Source: Betaproteobacteria bacterium (lineage in GTDB: Bacteria > Pseudomonadota > Gammaproteobacteria > Burkholderiales > Casimicrobiaceae). Taken from it: a DNA stretch of 64,000 nucleotides. The DNA is taken from positions 1-64,000 of the forward strand of contig JAPUER010000003.1 of NCBI GenBank assembly GCA_027492485.1, written 5' to 3'. The number at the start of each line of letters is the position of its first letter. Within the stretch, counting starts at the first letter, position 1. The position numbers and the translations under genes are program-made. A model generated the notes under the pieces. The model did not search any database. It had not been told where the DNA came from and saw only the letters and a program-made list of their open reading frames with translations. This document shows, piece after piece, positions 17,144 to 26,051 of this stretch.

Positions 17144-17545
17144 ATGTACCTGCTGGATACAAACATCGTTTCCGAGTTGCGCAAAACGAAGCCGCACGGC
17201 GCCGTCGTGACTTGGCTACAGTCGGTCGACGACGCGCATCTGTTTGTCTCGGCGGTAACGATTGGCGAGATTCAAGCGGGCATTGAACTCACCCGCGAAC
17301 AGGATCATGCGAAGGCGGGCGAAATCGAGGCCTGGCTTGAGCAGCTCGCCGCCAGCTACAACGTTTTGCCGATGGACGCAGCGGCGTTTCGCGCCTGGGC
17401 AAAGCTCATGCATCGCAAGTCCGACACCCTCATCGAGGACGCGATGATCGCCGCAACAGCGCGCTCGAACGGTTTGACGGTAGCTACTCGCAATGTGGCG
17501 GATTTCCGGGCGCTCGGGGTTGCAGTGTTGAACCCGTTTGCGTGA
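17144..17545 (+). CDS. vapC: VapC-type PIN-domain toxin
   Basis: This 133-residue Mg2+-dependent ribonuclease has acidic PIN residues in MYLLDTNIVSEL (D5), VTIGEIQAGI (E), DTLIEDAMIAATA and TRNVADF. In this family the target is usually initiator tRNA or rRNA, which the sequence cannot show. Translation starts at ATG 17144, four bases after the antitoxin stop. Confidence 0.94.
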   Translation: MYLLDTNIVSELRKTKPHGAVVTWLQSVDDAHLFVSAVTIGEIQAGIELTREQDHAKAGEIEAWLEQLAASYNVLPMDAAAFRAWAKLMHRKSDTLIEDAMIAATARSNGLTVATRNVADFRALGVAVLNPFA

Positions 17546-17549
17546 CAGC

Positions 17550-17897
17550 TCACCGCAAAATCTTCGCCATCGCCTTGCCCTTGGCAAGCTCGTCGATCAG
17601 CCTGTCGAGATAGCGGATCTGCTGCATCAGCGGATCGGCAACGTCCTCCACACGCACACCGCAGACGACGCCCTTGATCAGGGTGCGGTTCGGGTGCATT
17701 GCGGGCGCGTCGGCGAAGAAGGTCGCGATGTCTTTGCCGGTTGCAATCTGCTGCTGCAAGCGGTCTGCGTTGTAGCCGGTCAGCCAGCAGATGATCTGGT
17801 CCACCTCGGCTTGCGTGCGGCCCTTGCGCTCGGCCTTTTGCACGTACATCGGATAGACCTTGGCGAAGCTGGTCTTGAAGATGCGATGCTCGCTCAT
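17550..17897 (-). CDS. DUF2200 family protein
   Basis: This 115-residue cytoplasmic protein matches DUF2200, starting [24 protein letters not shown]-like and containing IICWLTGY and [13 protein letters not shown]. The function is unknown. It converges on vapC with a 4-bp gap and follows the GHKL-like gene by 13 bp on the same strand, so those two are probably co-transcribed. Confidence 0.88.
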   Translation of the reverse strand: MSEHRIFKTSFAKVYPMYVQKAERKGRTQAEVDQIICWLTGYNADRLQQQIATGKDIATFFADAPAMHPNRTLIKGVVCGVRVEDVADPLMQQIRYLDRLIDELAKGKAMAKILR

Positions 17898-17910
17898 GGT
17901 TCAAGCTGCG

Positions 17911-18450
17911 TCAGCGGTGCAACGGCTCGCCATTGAACACGATGCGCAGTGTCGGGTGCACAGGCAGCAATTGGCGCAACCAACGCTCAAGCGCAGCGCA
18001 GTCCACGCCGTCGCCGCCGAGAGTAGCGCGAACGGTGCCGGCAATCGTGTTGCCTGTTTCGGCGGCATCTGACGCGACGTCGCGCACCTGATACTCATGC
18101 AGTTGGCCGTCGCGAAACGCCAGACGCAACGTCGCGTCCCGCTTGCGCACCACAACCGTGAGTTCGCTGCACAGCGAATTGATCAGCGACATGCCAATGC
18201 CCTGCAACTGCACCGGCGCGGCTTCGTCCGAGTCGAACGGATAGTCGAAATGGTTGTAGATGAACTTCAGGTAAGGCGCACTCGCCACCGTCCGCGCAAT
18301 CGCGTGGCCGCGACCATCGTCGCTGACGCCGAAGACGTTGCCGTTGGCGTAGATGCGGATGCTTGTGGCGTGACCGAGCTGGTGTTCGGCGAGGGAGTAG
18401 AGGACCAGGGCGCGGATGGCGTTGAAGGTCGAATCAGTTGGATTGGGCAT
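17911..18450 (-). CDS. Degenerate GyrB-type GHKL ATPase-domain protein
   Basis: This 179-residue protein aligns by eye with the GHKL fold of GyrB/ParE. GVSDDGRGHAI is the Bergerat D-x-GxG motif, IGMSLINSLCSELTVVV the GxG/lid region, and ATLRLAFRDGQL the following strands. The N-box that should contain catalytic Glu and Mg-binding Asn reads ALVLYSLAEHQ, so both residues appear lost. Transducer and toprim domains are absent. It may be a nucleotide-binding relic or a regulator. It is paired with a DUF2200 gene in the accessory patch. Confidence 0.7.
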   Translation of the reverse strand: MPNPTDSTFNAIRALVLYSLAEHQLGHATSIRIYANGNVFGVSDDGRGHAIARTVASAPYLKFIYNHFDYPFDSDEAAPVQLQGIGMSLINSLCSELTVVVRKRDATLRLAFRDGQLHEYQVRDVASDAAETGNTIAGTVRATLGGDGVDCAALERWLRQLLPVHPTLRIVFNGEPLHR

Positions 18451-18610
18451 GCAATGCCTGTCGATGGTTGCGCTTTAGCATATGGCGTGCATTGGCATGC
18501 GGTGCCTTGATCACGCAGCAGTGGCACCGAGCTGAAGTGGTAGCAGTAGCTGGGCTTGCATCGATTGGTTGATTTGGCTGGCTGACGTTGGACGTCCGCT
18601 CGATGGACGG

Positions 18611-18617
18611 GTTAGGC
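18611..18617. other. attC-like half site
   Basis: The plus strand carries GGACGGGTTAGGCGCC around 18605-18620, ending in the GTTAGGC core of integron cassette sites. Read on the minus strand it gives GCCTAACCCGTCCATCGAGC, a common attC half. No matching second half is seen nearby. Confidence 0.4.
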
Positions 18618-18655
18618 GCCACGTTGATTGGCGTATCTGACATCTGCATTCGGCT

Positions 18656-19030
18656 TCACGATCGAGTGCGCCTGCCAGGCGAGGACTCTTTGGCTGGCTT
18701 CCTTGTACTTGGCGTTTTCACAAGTTCGTAGCTCTTGACGACGAGCGCCTTGACCTCGCTCCATCTCTTCACATTCGCGGCATCTAAGACGACACCGCGT
18801 CTATCTCGCGGGTAGGGCTTGAAGCGAGGGTCGCTCTCTACAAGCGCAGCTGCTTGGTCCGGCTCAAGCCCAAAGGTGATTTCGCAGCGGCCGTTCTCTT
18901 CTTCGCAAGTGGCGAAGAGCTTTCGCTTCACGTAGAACGCCGCCTTGCCGAAGTGATGACCTTCACGGGTGTCGGGTAGCTGAAGGCAGATCTCGCGCAT
19001 CTTCCGAAGTGCTTCCGCTACTGTTGCCAT
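18656..19030 (-). CDS. MmcQ/YjbR family protein
   Basis: This 124-residue protein has the YjbR pattern: an N-terminal helix, then LPDTREGHHFGKAAFYV, KLFATCEEENG and a C-terminal AANVKRWSEVKALVVKSYELV. The family has a DNA-binding-like fold but no agreed function. The tail is lysine/arginine-rich. It is bounded by an attC-like site upstream and a half site downstream, the layout of a captured integron cassette. Confidence 0.85.
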   Translation of the reverse strand: MATVAEALRKMREICLQLPDTREGHHFGKAAFYVKRKLFATCEEENGRCEITFGLEPDQAAALVESDPRFKPYPRDRRGVVLDAANVKRWSEVKALVVKSYELVKTPSTRKPAKESSPGRRTRS

Positions 19031-19067
19031 GGCTTTGCCTTCCGATGTAGCCCGCGACGCAAGTGGC

Positions 19068-19121
19068 GCCTAACGAATGAAAGGGACTTCTCCGTCCCGA
19101 GCGAGACGTGAGCGTTGAGGC
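19068..19121. other. attC-like recombination site
   Basis: GCCTAAC at 19068-19074 pairs with GTTGAGGC at 19114-19121 around an inner stem GGGAC/GTCCC. This 54-bp hairpin has the architecture of an attC site, though the second core carries one extra base. It lies 38 bp upstream of the YjbR start, where a cassette boundary would be expected. No integrase gene is in the window. Confidence 0.45.
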
Positions 19122-19713
19122 TTGCGTGTCACGGTAACGTAATGTAGACCGTCGGATATTCTGTAATCCCAGTATATCCAGCGTGATAACGTCGAATTCA
19201 TTGCAAGTGACGGATTGATCTGCGCCGCGCAGTCTCAATGGATGCAAGCCTTGCCGTGCTTCCGTCTGTGCTGACTACGTCTTGCCCGCCAGTGATATCC
19301 CGTCGTCTATCTTCAGCAGCTCAAGCGCGCTGACTGGGCCAGCGGGCCGCCGAATTGACGGAGTCGTTGGCTTCCGAAAGAGTATTCGCTCAACAAATAA
19401 TCCCGGCAACGCTGGCTTTTTGCACCGCAACATGCCAAAATACTAGCTGTCGCTTGAAAAAGCGATTTCGTTCGCTGATTAGTGCTTCGCCCCACAGTGT
19501 TCCCGGATGGCCCCGAAAGCGGCTGCTCCGGCGAGACCCCGGCGCCAATCCATGCCAGACGGTTCTCCGCGATTCAAGCGGATTAAGTCTGCGCCAGGCC
19601 GCCAAACGTCTCTTGTTCCGATTGTTGGTCGATGCGTTTTTCGTCGTAGATCAACATTCGTCCTGAAAGATAGGTCGCCGTTCGCGCTTAATTTTTGCGC
19701 GTGGCGAGAACAT
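19122..19713. other. 592-bp stretch with no convincing gene
   Basis: Short frames exist on both strands but none has a good start, codon pattern or recognisable protein. The last part must hold the promoter and leader of the helicase gene at 19714. No clear -10/-35 pair is claimed. Confidence 0.5.
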
Positions 19714-21978
19714 ATGAGTTTGCATAATGAAAATGCAGCCGCCGAGCTGCAATCCCCTGATTTCGTCGCTGACAAGGCCATCGTTGACGCTGGCAGTGAA
19801 TCCACTGTCGAGACCAACGGCTTCGCCGCGCTCAACCTCAATGCGTCGCTGCTGAAGGCAGTCGACGCGCTGGGCTACACCGAGCCCACCGCCGTGCAGG
19901 CGGAAACCATTCCCGCCGCGCTTGCCGGTGGCGACTGGATGGTGTCGAGCCAGACCGGCAGCGGCAAGACTGCCGCCTTCCTGCTGCCCGCGCTGCAAGT
20001 GTTGCTGGATACACCGCCGATGGCGAAGGCCGAGCAGGTCGCGCGCAGCCGTCGCGCCGGCGCCAGCCCGCGCGTGCTGGTGCTCTGCCCCACGCGCGAG
20101 CTCGCGCAGCAGGTGGCGCAGGAAGCGATCCGCCTTGTCCGTTTCGTCAAGGGCGTGCGTATCGCCAATGTCGTCGGCGGCACGCCGTTCGGCAAGCAGT
20201 TGATGGAACTGCGCGGCGCCCAGCTAGTAGTCGCCACGCCGGGCCGTCTGCTCGATCTCAACCGTAACGGCCAGATCGATCTCGACTGCGTGCAGACGCT
20301 GGTCGTCGACGAAGCCGACCGCATGCTGGACCTCGGTTTTGCCGAGGACCTCGAAGCGATCCACTTCGCCACTGCGCGCCGCGACCGCACGCTGATGTTC
20401 AGCGCCACCTTTGCGCCGCGCATCATGGAACTGGCGTCGCATGTGATGCGTGAACCGAAGAAGATTGAGCTCGCCACCGCGCAGGACACCCACGAAAACA
20501 TCGAACAGCGCCTGCACTGGTTCGACGACATGGCGCACAAGAACGCACTGCTCGAACACTATCTGCAGGACGAAACGCTGGAACAGGCCGTCGTCTTCAC
20601 TGCTACGCAGATTGAAACTGACGAGCTGGCCGACGAGCTGCGCGAGGCCGGCTATGCCGCATCCGCGTTGCACGGCGCGATGCCGCAGGCGCTGCGCAAC
20701 CGCCGCATCAAGTCGATGCGCGACGGCACCATCAAGGTGCTGATCGCAACCGACGTCGCCGCGCGCGGTATCGACGTGCCGAGCATCACGCACGTCATCA
20801 ACTACGGCCTGCCGATGAAGCCGGAAGACTATGTGCACCGCATCGGCCGCACCGGTCGTGCCGGCCGCAGCGGTCTGGCGATCACGCTCGCGGGCTTCCG
20901 CGACCGCTTCAAGATCCGCAACATCGAGCACTTCACGCAGCAGCGCATTGGCGAGGCCGTGGTCGAAGGCCATGAGCCGCGCAGCAAGTCGCCGTCAGCT
21001 GGCGGTTTTGGTGGCGGCTTCGGCGGTGGTCGCGGCGGCTACGGTGGCCGTGGCGGAGACCGTAGTCACGGCGGCGGTTTCGGTGGCGGCTTTGGTGGTG
21101 GATACGGCGCGCGTGGTCGCTTCGACCGCGAAGGCTCGACCGGTGCCGGTGGCTATCGTGGCCGCAATGCGGACGATCGCGGCGGTGGCCGCAATGCGGA
21201 GGATCGCGGCGGTGGCCGCTATGCCGGTGGCGCTGGCTTCGGCGGCGAACGCTCGTTTGATCGTGCGCCGGCAGATCGTCCGCGCTTCGCCGAAGATCGC
21301 GGTAATGGCCGCTTTGCAGATGACCGCAGCGGTGGCCGGTTCGGTGACGATCGTGGCGATCGCAGCCAAAGCCGCGAATACGCGCCGCGCGCCGACGACC
21401 GCAGCAGTGGCCGCTTCGAGCGCAGCGCTGCACCGGGCGAAAACCGCCTGCCGCGTGTCGACAACGAACGTGCTGCCCGCTGGGGCGGCGAGCGCCAGGA
21501 GCGCGCGGAAGGTTTCGCGCGCGCGGAGCGACCGGGCCGTTTCGAGCGTGCACCGCATGCCGATCGTGGCGATCGCGGCGAACGCAGCTTCGGCGGTTTC
21601 GATCGGCGCGAACGCGACGGTACTTATGGCGGCGATCGCGGCAACTTCGCGCGCAACGGTCGCGAACCGTTTGCGGCGCGGGATGAACGCCCGGCGCCGG
21701 CACGCGGCGGGTTCAACGCCCCGTTCGATACGCCGTTCAAGCGTCCGCAAACCGGGTTTGCGCAACGCGACGAGCGTACTCCACGCGAAACACGCGGCGC
21801 GTTCGACCGTGAAGCACGTGGCCCGTTCGCTCACGAAGCGCGCTCGCTGCGCCGTGGCGACAAGCCGGCCGGCCCGGCGTACACCGAGCCCGCCGAAGGT
21901 GGTAACCGTGCGGCACGCCGCGCGGCCAAGCAGGCCGAATACGCTGCGCGCATGGCCGGCGAACAGGGCGGCGAGTAA
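19714..21978 (+). CDS. DEAD-box RNA helicase with long RG-rich tail
   Basis: This 754-residue protein contains a full helicase core in about residues 30-420: SQTGSGKTAAFLLP (I), PTRELAQQVA (Ia), VVDEADRML (II), MFSATFAPRI (III), ARGIDVPSI (V) and HRIGRTGRAG (VI). The remaining ~330 residues are low-complexity, rich in Gly, Arg, Asp and Phe, with repeated DDRGGGR/DRGGGRNA units, and probably bind RNA. It is of RhlE/DeaD type, acting in ribosome assembly or mRNA turnover. ATG 19714 is chosen, as the upstream frame lacks family similarity. A second DEAD-box gene lies at 54141. Confidence 0.93.
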   Translation: MSLHNENAAAELQSPDFVADKAIVDAGSESTVETNGFAALNLNASLLKAVDALGYTEPTAVQAETIPAALAGGDWMVSSQTGSGKTAAFLLPALQVLLDTPPMAKAEQVARSRRAGASPRVLVLCPTRELAQQVAQEAIRLVRFVKGVRIANVVGGTPFGKQLMELRGAQLVVATPGRLLDLNRNGQIDLDCVQTLVVDEADRMLDLGFAEDLEAIHFATARRDRTLMFSATFAPRIMELASHVMREPKKIELATAQDTHENIEQRLHWFDDMAHKNALLEHYLQDETLEQAVVFTATQIETDELADELREAGYAASALHGAMPQALRNRRIKSMRDGTIKVLIATDVAARGIDVPSITHVINYGLPMKPEDYVHRIGRTGRAGRSGLAITLAGFRDRFKIRNIEHFTQQRIGEAVVEGHEPRSKSPSAGGFGGGFGGGRGGYGGRGGDRSHGGGFGGGFGGGYGARGRFDREGSTGAGGYRGRNADDRGGGRNAEDRGGGRYAGGAGFGGERSFDRAPADRPRFAEDRGNGRFADDRSGGRFGDDRGDRSQSREYAPRADDRSSGRFERSAAPGENRLPRVDNERAARWGGERQERAEGFARAERPGRFERAPHADRGDRGERSFGGFDRRERDGTYGGDRGNFARNGREPFAARDERPAPARGGFNAPFDTPFKRPQTGFAQRDERTPRETRGAFDREARGPFAHEARSLRRGDKPAGPAYTEPAEGGNRAARRAAKQAEYAARMAGEQGGE

Positions 21979-22079
21979 CCGCCGTCACCGCGACTGCGCG
22001 AGCGCGGCGCTGAAACCGGCACTGCGCAGCAATGACGTTGGCGAGACAATGGCGGTTTCCGACATTGTTTCGCCACTTC

Positions 22080-23090
22080 ATGTTTGCCAGCACCAACTCC
22101 CTCGACCGCTCGCGTAACGTTGCACGCGTGGTCATGACCGTCGTCGCGGCGTCGCTGCTGACGCTCGCCGCCGCCGTGTCGGCGCAATCGTTCCCGTCGA
22201 AACCGCTCAAACTCGTGGTGCCCAACGCGCCGGGTGGCGCGGCGGATATCACGGCGCGTACCGTCGGGCAGAAGCTCGCCGAAGCGCTCGGCCAGCCGGT
22301 CGTCATCGAGAACAAGCCGAGTGCGGGTGGTGTGATCGCCGGCGAACAGGTGGCCAAGGCGGAGCCCGATGGCCATACGATGCTGCTGATCTCCAGCGGC
22401 ACGGCGGTGAGCGCCGCGCTGTTCAAATCGTTGCCGTTCGATACACAGAAGGACTTTGCGCCGGTGTCGAAACTGGCGTCGTTCGATCTCGCGATTGCGG
22501 TCAGCGAAGGCGGCAAATTCAAGACCTTCGCCGAGCTGCTGGCCTATGCCAAAGCCAATCCCGGCAAACTCAACATCGGCACGCCGCAGGTCGGCACCAC
22601 GCAGAATCTGGCGGCGGAATACTTCAAATCGGTGGCCGGCATCGACGTGCAGGTGGTGCCGTTCAACGGCACGCCGCCGGTGATCTCGGCGCTGCGCGGT
22701 GGCAACATCGATGCCATGGTCGACATCCTCGGCCCGCTGATGCCGCAGATTGCATCGAAGGCGCTGCGGCCACTCGCGCTGCTGGGCGACCGGCGCGCGC
22801 CGCAGTTGCCCGAGGTGCCCGCGGCACGCGAGGCTGGCGGTGCGCTGGCGAACTTCAGCGCGGCGTCGTGGAATGGCGTGGCGGTGCCGGCGAGGACGCC
22901 GAAGGACGTGACCGCGCGGCTCAATCGCGAACTGGTGCGCATCCTCGCGTTGCCGGACGTCAGGCAGCGGCTTGCCGATCTGACGCTGATGGCGGAAAGC
23001 AGCACGCCGGAACAGCAGGCGGAATTGCTCGATCGCGACAGCAAACGCTGGGCAGCCGTCATCGAACGCGCGAAAATCCCCAGGCAGTAG
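22080..23090 (+). CDS. Bug/TctC-family periplasmic binding protein
   Basis: This 336-residue substrate-binding protein of the tripartite tricarboxylate transporter type has a signal peptide (VVAASLLTLAAAVSAQ), then the family start FPSKPLKLVVPNAPGGAADI. It also has VIENKPSAGGVIAGEQV and the NIDAMVDILGPLMP loop. Ligands of Bug proteins are usually carboxylates. No TctA/TctB genes are near. An earlier in-frame ATG at 22032 gives 16 more residues, and neither start has a clear ribosome site. Confidence 0.9.
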   Translation: MFASTNSLDRSRNVARVVMTVVAASLLTLAAAVSAQSFPSKPLKLVVPNAPGGAADITARTVGQKLAEALGQPVVIENKPSAGGVIAGEQVAKAEPDGHTMLLISSGTAVSAALFKSLPFDTQKDFAPVSKLASFDLAIAVSEGGKFKTFAELLAYAKANPGKLNIGTPQVGTTQNLAAEYFKSVAGIDVQVVPFNGTPPVISALRGGNIDAMVDILGPLMPQIASKALRPLALLGDRRAPQLPEVPAAREAGGALANFSAASWNGVAVPARTPKDVTARLNRELVRILALPDVRQRLADLTLMAESSTPEQQAELLDRDSKRWAAVIERAKIPRQ

Positions 23091-23189
23091 TAGGCGACGC
23101 GCTTATGGTGGCTGGCGCGTTCGGTGGCATCGCGGCCGGCGCGCGGCAGCAAGATTGGGTGAACCGGGGCTTGTTCAGTGCATTCCTAA

Positions 23190-23307
23190 CAGCTTTTTTG
23201 CGAAAGCGGCGCCTGTAACGGGTTCAGACGCTAAAACGTACTCAAGTCGACTTTCGATAAAAAAGCGCGGCCAGCCCCAACGAACAAGCGTTTTCCACCA
23301 AAAGCTG
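23190..23307. repeat. 118-bp palindromic element, copy 4
   Basis: The left end is CAGCTTTTTTG and the right end CAAAAGCTG. AGTCGACTTTCGATAA begins at 23245, 55 bp in. The copy fills the gap between two convergent genes and could act as a shared terminator. Confidence 0.9.
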
Positions 23308-23335
23308 ATCGTCTGAACGCGCTCGCCAGCGATGT

Positions 23336-24625
23336 TCAGGCGGCCGTCGCGGCACCCGCCGGCGCCGCCGCCACCGAATACTGGATCGCTGCGTTGCGGG
23401 TCTTCTGGAAGGCTTCCAGCGTTTCGCCGCGCATCGCCGCGTAGATGTGCAGGTTCGACACGCCGACCACGGCGCCGAGTTTTTCGAGCACGAAGAAAGT
23501 GGCACCGTAGTGGATCATGCCGCGCCAGTCGAGGCGGCGGATCAAATCGCGCTCGTCGTCGGATAGATCGCCCGCGGCCAGCGCGCCGTCGCGGTCGGCG
23601 AGAAAGCGCTCGCGCACGGCCGGCTCGATCAGGCTATGCAGATATTTGTTGATGCGATAGCCCTTCGCACTGCGCTCCAGCGTGTACGGGTAGGCGCCGA
23701 TGAGCGTCTCCGCACCCGCGAGCTGCCGCGCGACGTGCGCGCGGTGGCGCTCGATCTCGCCGGCCACCGGGCCGCTGGCGTCGTTCTCGTAAATCGCCGT
23801 GGCGATGCCGGTCATCGACGGCAGGTAGTAGGACTGATGCAGCTTGCGCACGCTCGCGGACAGCGCACCGCGCATGATCAGCCACATGATGACCTCGGCG
23901 CCCTCGACGCCGCCGAGTGTCGCCAGCTCGGCCAGCGTCAGTTCGCTCAGCCGCTCCGGGTCTTTCGCGAACAGTTCGAGGAAGCGGGCGTCCCATTCGG
24001 GATTGTTGAAACCCGCGCGTTCGCCGTGCACCTGATGCGACAGGCCGCCGGTGGCGACGATCGCCACGCGCAAATCCTCGGGGTAGCTCTCGATCGCGCG
24101 GCGCAGTGCTGCACCCAGGCGGTAACAGCGCCGCGCCGAAGGCACCGGAAATTGCAGCACGCCGACCTGTAGCGGCACGATGGACACCGGCCAGCCGCCA
24201 GCGTCGCCGGCGCGGCGGTCGTACAGCATCGACAGCGGCGAGAAACAGCCATGATCGAGCGGTTTGTCGCGAAAGAACGAGAGATCGAATTCGTCCGCCG
24301 CCAGCGAGTGCCCGACGTGATGCGCCAGCGCCTGATGGCCGGCAATCGGCGGCACGCCGCGCTGGCCGCCGCCTTCATCGGCCACCTCGTAACGGCTGTC
24401 GACGCCGAGCACGAACGGCGAGTAGTGATCGAAGAAGAACGACGTGATGTGATCGTTGTAGATGAAGAACAGCACGTCGGGCCGCTGTGCGGCGATCCAC
24501 TCGCGCACCGGCACGAAGGCGTCGAACACCGGTTGCCAGACCGGGTCGTTCTGCTTGCCGTGATCGAGCGCGAAGCCGATGGTCGGCGTGTGCGAGAGGG
24601 CGATACCGCCGATGATGGTTGCCAT
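23336..24625 (-). CDS. galA: Gallate dioxygenase (fused LigB-LigA type)
   Basis: This 429-residue class III extradiol dioxygenase opens gallate to 4-oxalomesaconate. The N-terminal ~280 residues are LigB-like, with Fe(II) ligands H12 (SHTP), H59 (YNDH) and E244, and the catalytic His of GGLSHQVHG at 197. The C-terminal ~130 residues are LigA-like (YTLERSAKGYRINKYLHSL, AMRGETLEAF). This fusion and length are those of GalA/DesB rather than protocatechuate 4,5-dioxygenase, which has two chains. It is downstream of the TRAP genes on the same strand. 3-O-methylgallate dioxygenase has a similar layout, so the substrate is inferred. Confidence 0.88.
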   Translation of the reverse strand: MATIIGGIALSHTPTIGFALDHGKQNDPVWQPVFDAFVPVREWIAAQRPDVLFFIYNDHITSFFFDHYSPFVLGVDSRYEVADEGGGQRGVPPIAGHQALAHHVGHSLAADEFDLSFFRDKPLDHGCFSPLSMLYDRRAGDAGGWPVSIVPLQVGVLQFPVPSARRCYRLGAALRRAIESYPEDLRVAIVATGGLSHQVHGERAGFNNPEWDARFLELFAKDPERLSELTLAELATLGGVEGAEVIMWLIMRGALSASVRKLHQSYYLPSMTGIATAIYENDASGPVAGEIERHRAHVARQLAGAETLIGAYPYTLERSAKGYRINKYLHSLIEPAVRERFLADRDGALAAGDLSDDERDLIRRLDWRGMIHYGATFFVLEKLGAVVGVSNLHIYAAMRGETLEAFQKTRNAAIQYSVAAAPAGAATAA

Positions 24626-24722
24626 GGAAATTCGGGCCTTTCAGGGGTGTCTTGCAGAAACGGCGCGCAGCCGCAGACCCGGCGAGAAAACTCGCCGGGC
24701 ATTCGATTACAGGGAAGTTGGT

Positions 24723-26051
24723 CTAGTGCCCGGTACCGACCAGGTACAGGCAGAGGATGGGGAATGCGAGCAGCAGACCGATGCGGATGAAGTCGGACGC
24801 GAGGAACGGCATCACGCCCTTGAAGGTCTCGGTCAGTGGCACGTCTTTGGCGAGGCGGTTGATGATGTAGACGTTCATCCCCACCGGCGGATGCACCAGA
24901 CCGATCTCCACTACCATCAGCGCCAGGATGCCGAACCAGACGCTCTTGTCGGTCGCACCCATGCCGTGGAACTCGAGGCCCATCACGATCGGATAGAAGA
25001 TCGGAATGGTCAGCAGGATCATCGCCAGCGAATCCATCACGCAGCCGAGCACGATGTAGATCAGCAGGATCACGATCATCACCAGCATCGGCGACAGATT
25101 GCTCGCCTTCACCCAGGCGGCGAGCTCCACCGGCATTTGCGATAGCGCGAGCGCGGTGTTGAGCATGTCGGCACCGAGCAGCACCAGAAAGATCATCGCG
25201 GTGGCCATCGCGGTGCCAAGCGCGCTGTCCAGGATGCCCTTCATGCGCATGCCGCCGGTCACCACGGCGAGGATGCCGCAGGCGGCCGCGCCAATGGCGG
25301 CGGCCTCGGTCGGGTTGGCCCAGCCGTCGTAAATACCGACGATGACGACGATGAACACACCGATCACCGGCAACACCTGGATCAGCGCACGCATGCGGTC
25401 CGGCCAGCTCACGCGCGGGCCGGCCGGGCCGCTCTCGGGCTTGAGCGTCACCATGATGCGGATCACGATCATGTAGCCGATGGTGGCGATGATGCCCGGA
25501 ATCACGGCGGCAACGAACAGCTTGCCGATCGACTCCTGGGTCAGGATCGCGTAGATCACCAGCGGCACCGACGGCGGAATCATGATGCCCAGCGTGCCAC
25601 CGGCGGCCAGCGCCCCGGTCGACAGCGCGCCCGAGTAGCCGAACTTGCGCAGTTCCGGCAGCGTGACCTGTCCCATCGTCGCGGCGGTGGCGAGCGACGA
25701 ACCGCAGATGGCGCCGAAGCCGGCACAGGCGCCGATCGCAGCCATCGCCACGCCACCGCGCAGATGCCCCATGAAGGCCGCGACGAAGCGGAACAACGCG
25801 GCACTCAAGCCGCCGTGCGTTGCAAACTGGCCCATCAGCAGAAACAGCGGGATGACCACCAGATCGTAGTTCGACAAACGGGCGTAGCCGACTTGCTTCA
25901 AGATGTTGAGCAATGGCGTGAATTCGTAGCCGGTCAGTGCCAGATAGCCACCGGCGCCGGTGACGAACATGGCGATGCCGATCGGCACCCGGATGACCAG
26001 CAGCACCATCATGACGGCGAAGATCGTGCTGCCAATTGCGATGCCGCTCAT
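24723..26051 (-). CDS. dctM: TRAP transporter large permease (DctM)
   Basis: This 442-residue protein has about twelve membrane segments and is the transport channel of a Na+-dependent TRAP system. It shows GIMIPPSVPLVIYAILT and VEIGLVHPPVGMNVYIIN, hallmark DctM motifs. ATG 26051 overlaps the dctQ stop by 4 bp. Its location upstream of galA suggests uptake of gallate or a related aromatic acid. Confidence 0.95.
   Translation of the reverse strand: MSGIAIGSTIFAVMMVLLVIRVPIGIAMFVTGAGGYLALTGYEFTPLLNILKQVGYARLSNYDLVVIPLFLLMGQFATHGGLSAALFRFVAAFMGHLRGGVAMAAIGACAGFGAICGSSLATAATMGQVTLPELRKFGYSGALSTGALAAGGTLGIMIPPSVPLVIYAILTQESIGKLFVAAVIPGIIATIGYMIVIRIMVTLKPESGPAGPRVSWPDRMRALIQVLPVIGVFIVVIVGIYDGWANPTEAAAIGAAACGILAVVTGGMRMKGILDSALGTAMATAMIFLVLLGADMLNTALALSQMPVELAAWVKASNLSPMLVMIVILLIYIVLGCVMDSLAMILLTIPIFYPIVMGLEFHGMGATDKSVWFGILALMVVEIGLVHPPVGMNVYIINRLAKDVPLTETFKGVMPFLASDFIRIGLLLAFPILCLYLVGTGH

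Noticed and set aside
18434-18649. 71-codon minus-strand frame containing NPSIERTS
   Set aside because: The peptide is a translation of the attC-like half site and has no independent support as a protein.
19410-19530. Possible ninth copy of the 117-bp element (CTGGCTTTTTGC at about 19412)
   Set aside because: No AGTCGA core at the required distance and no matching right end.
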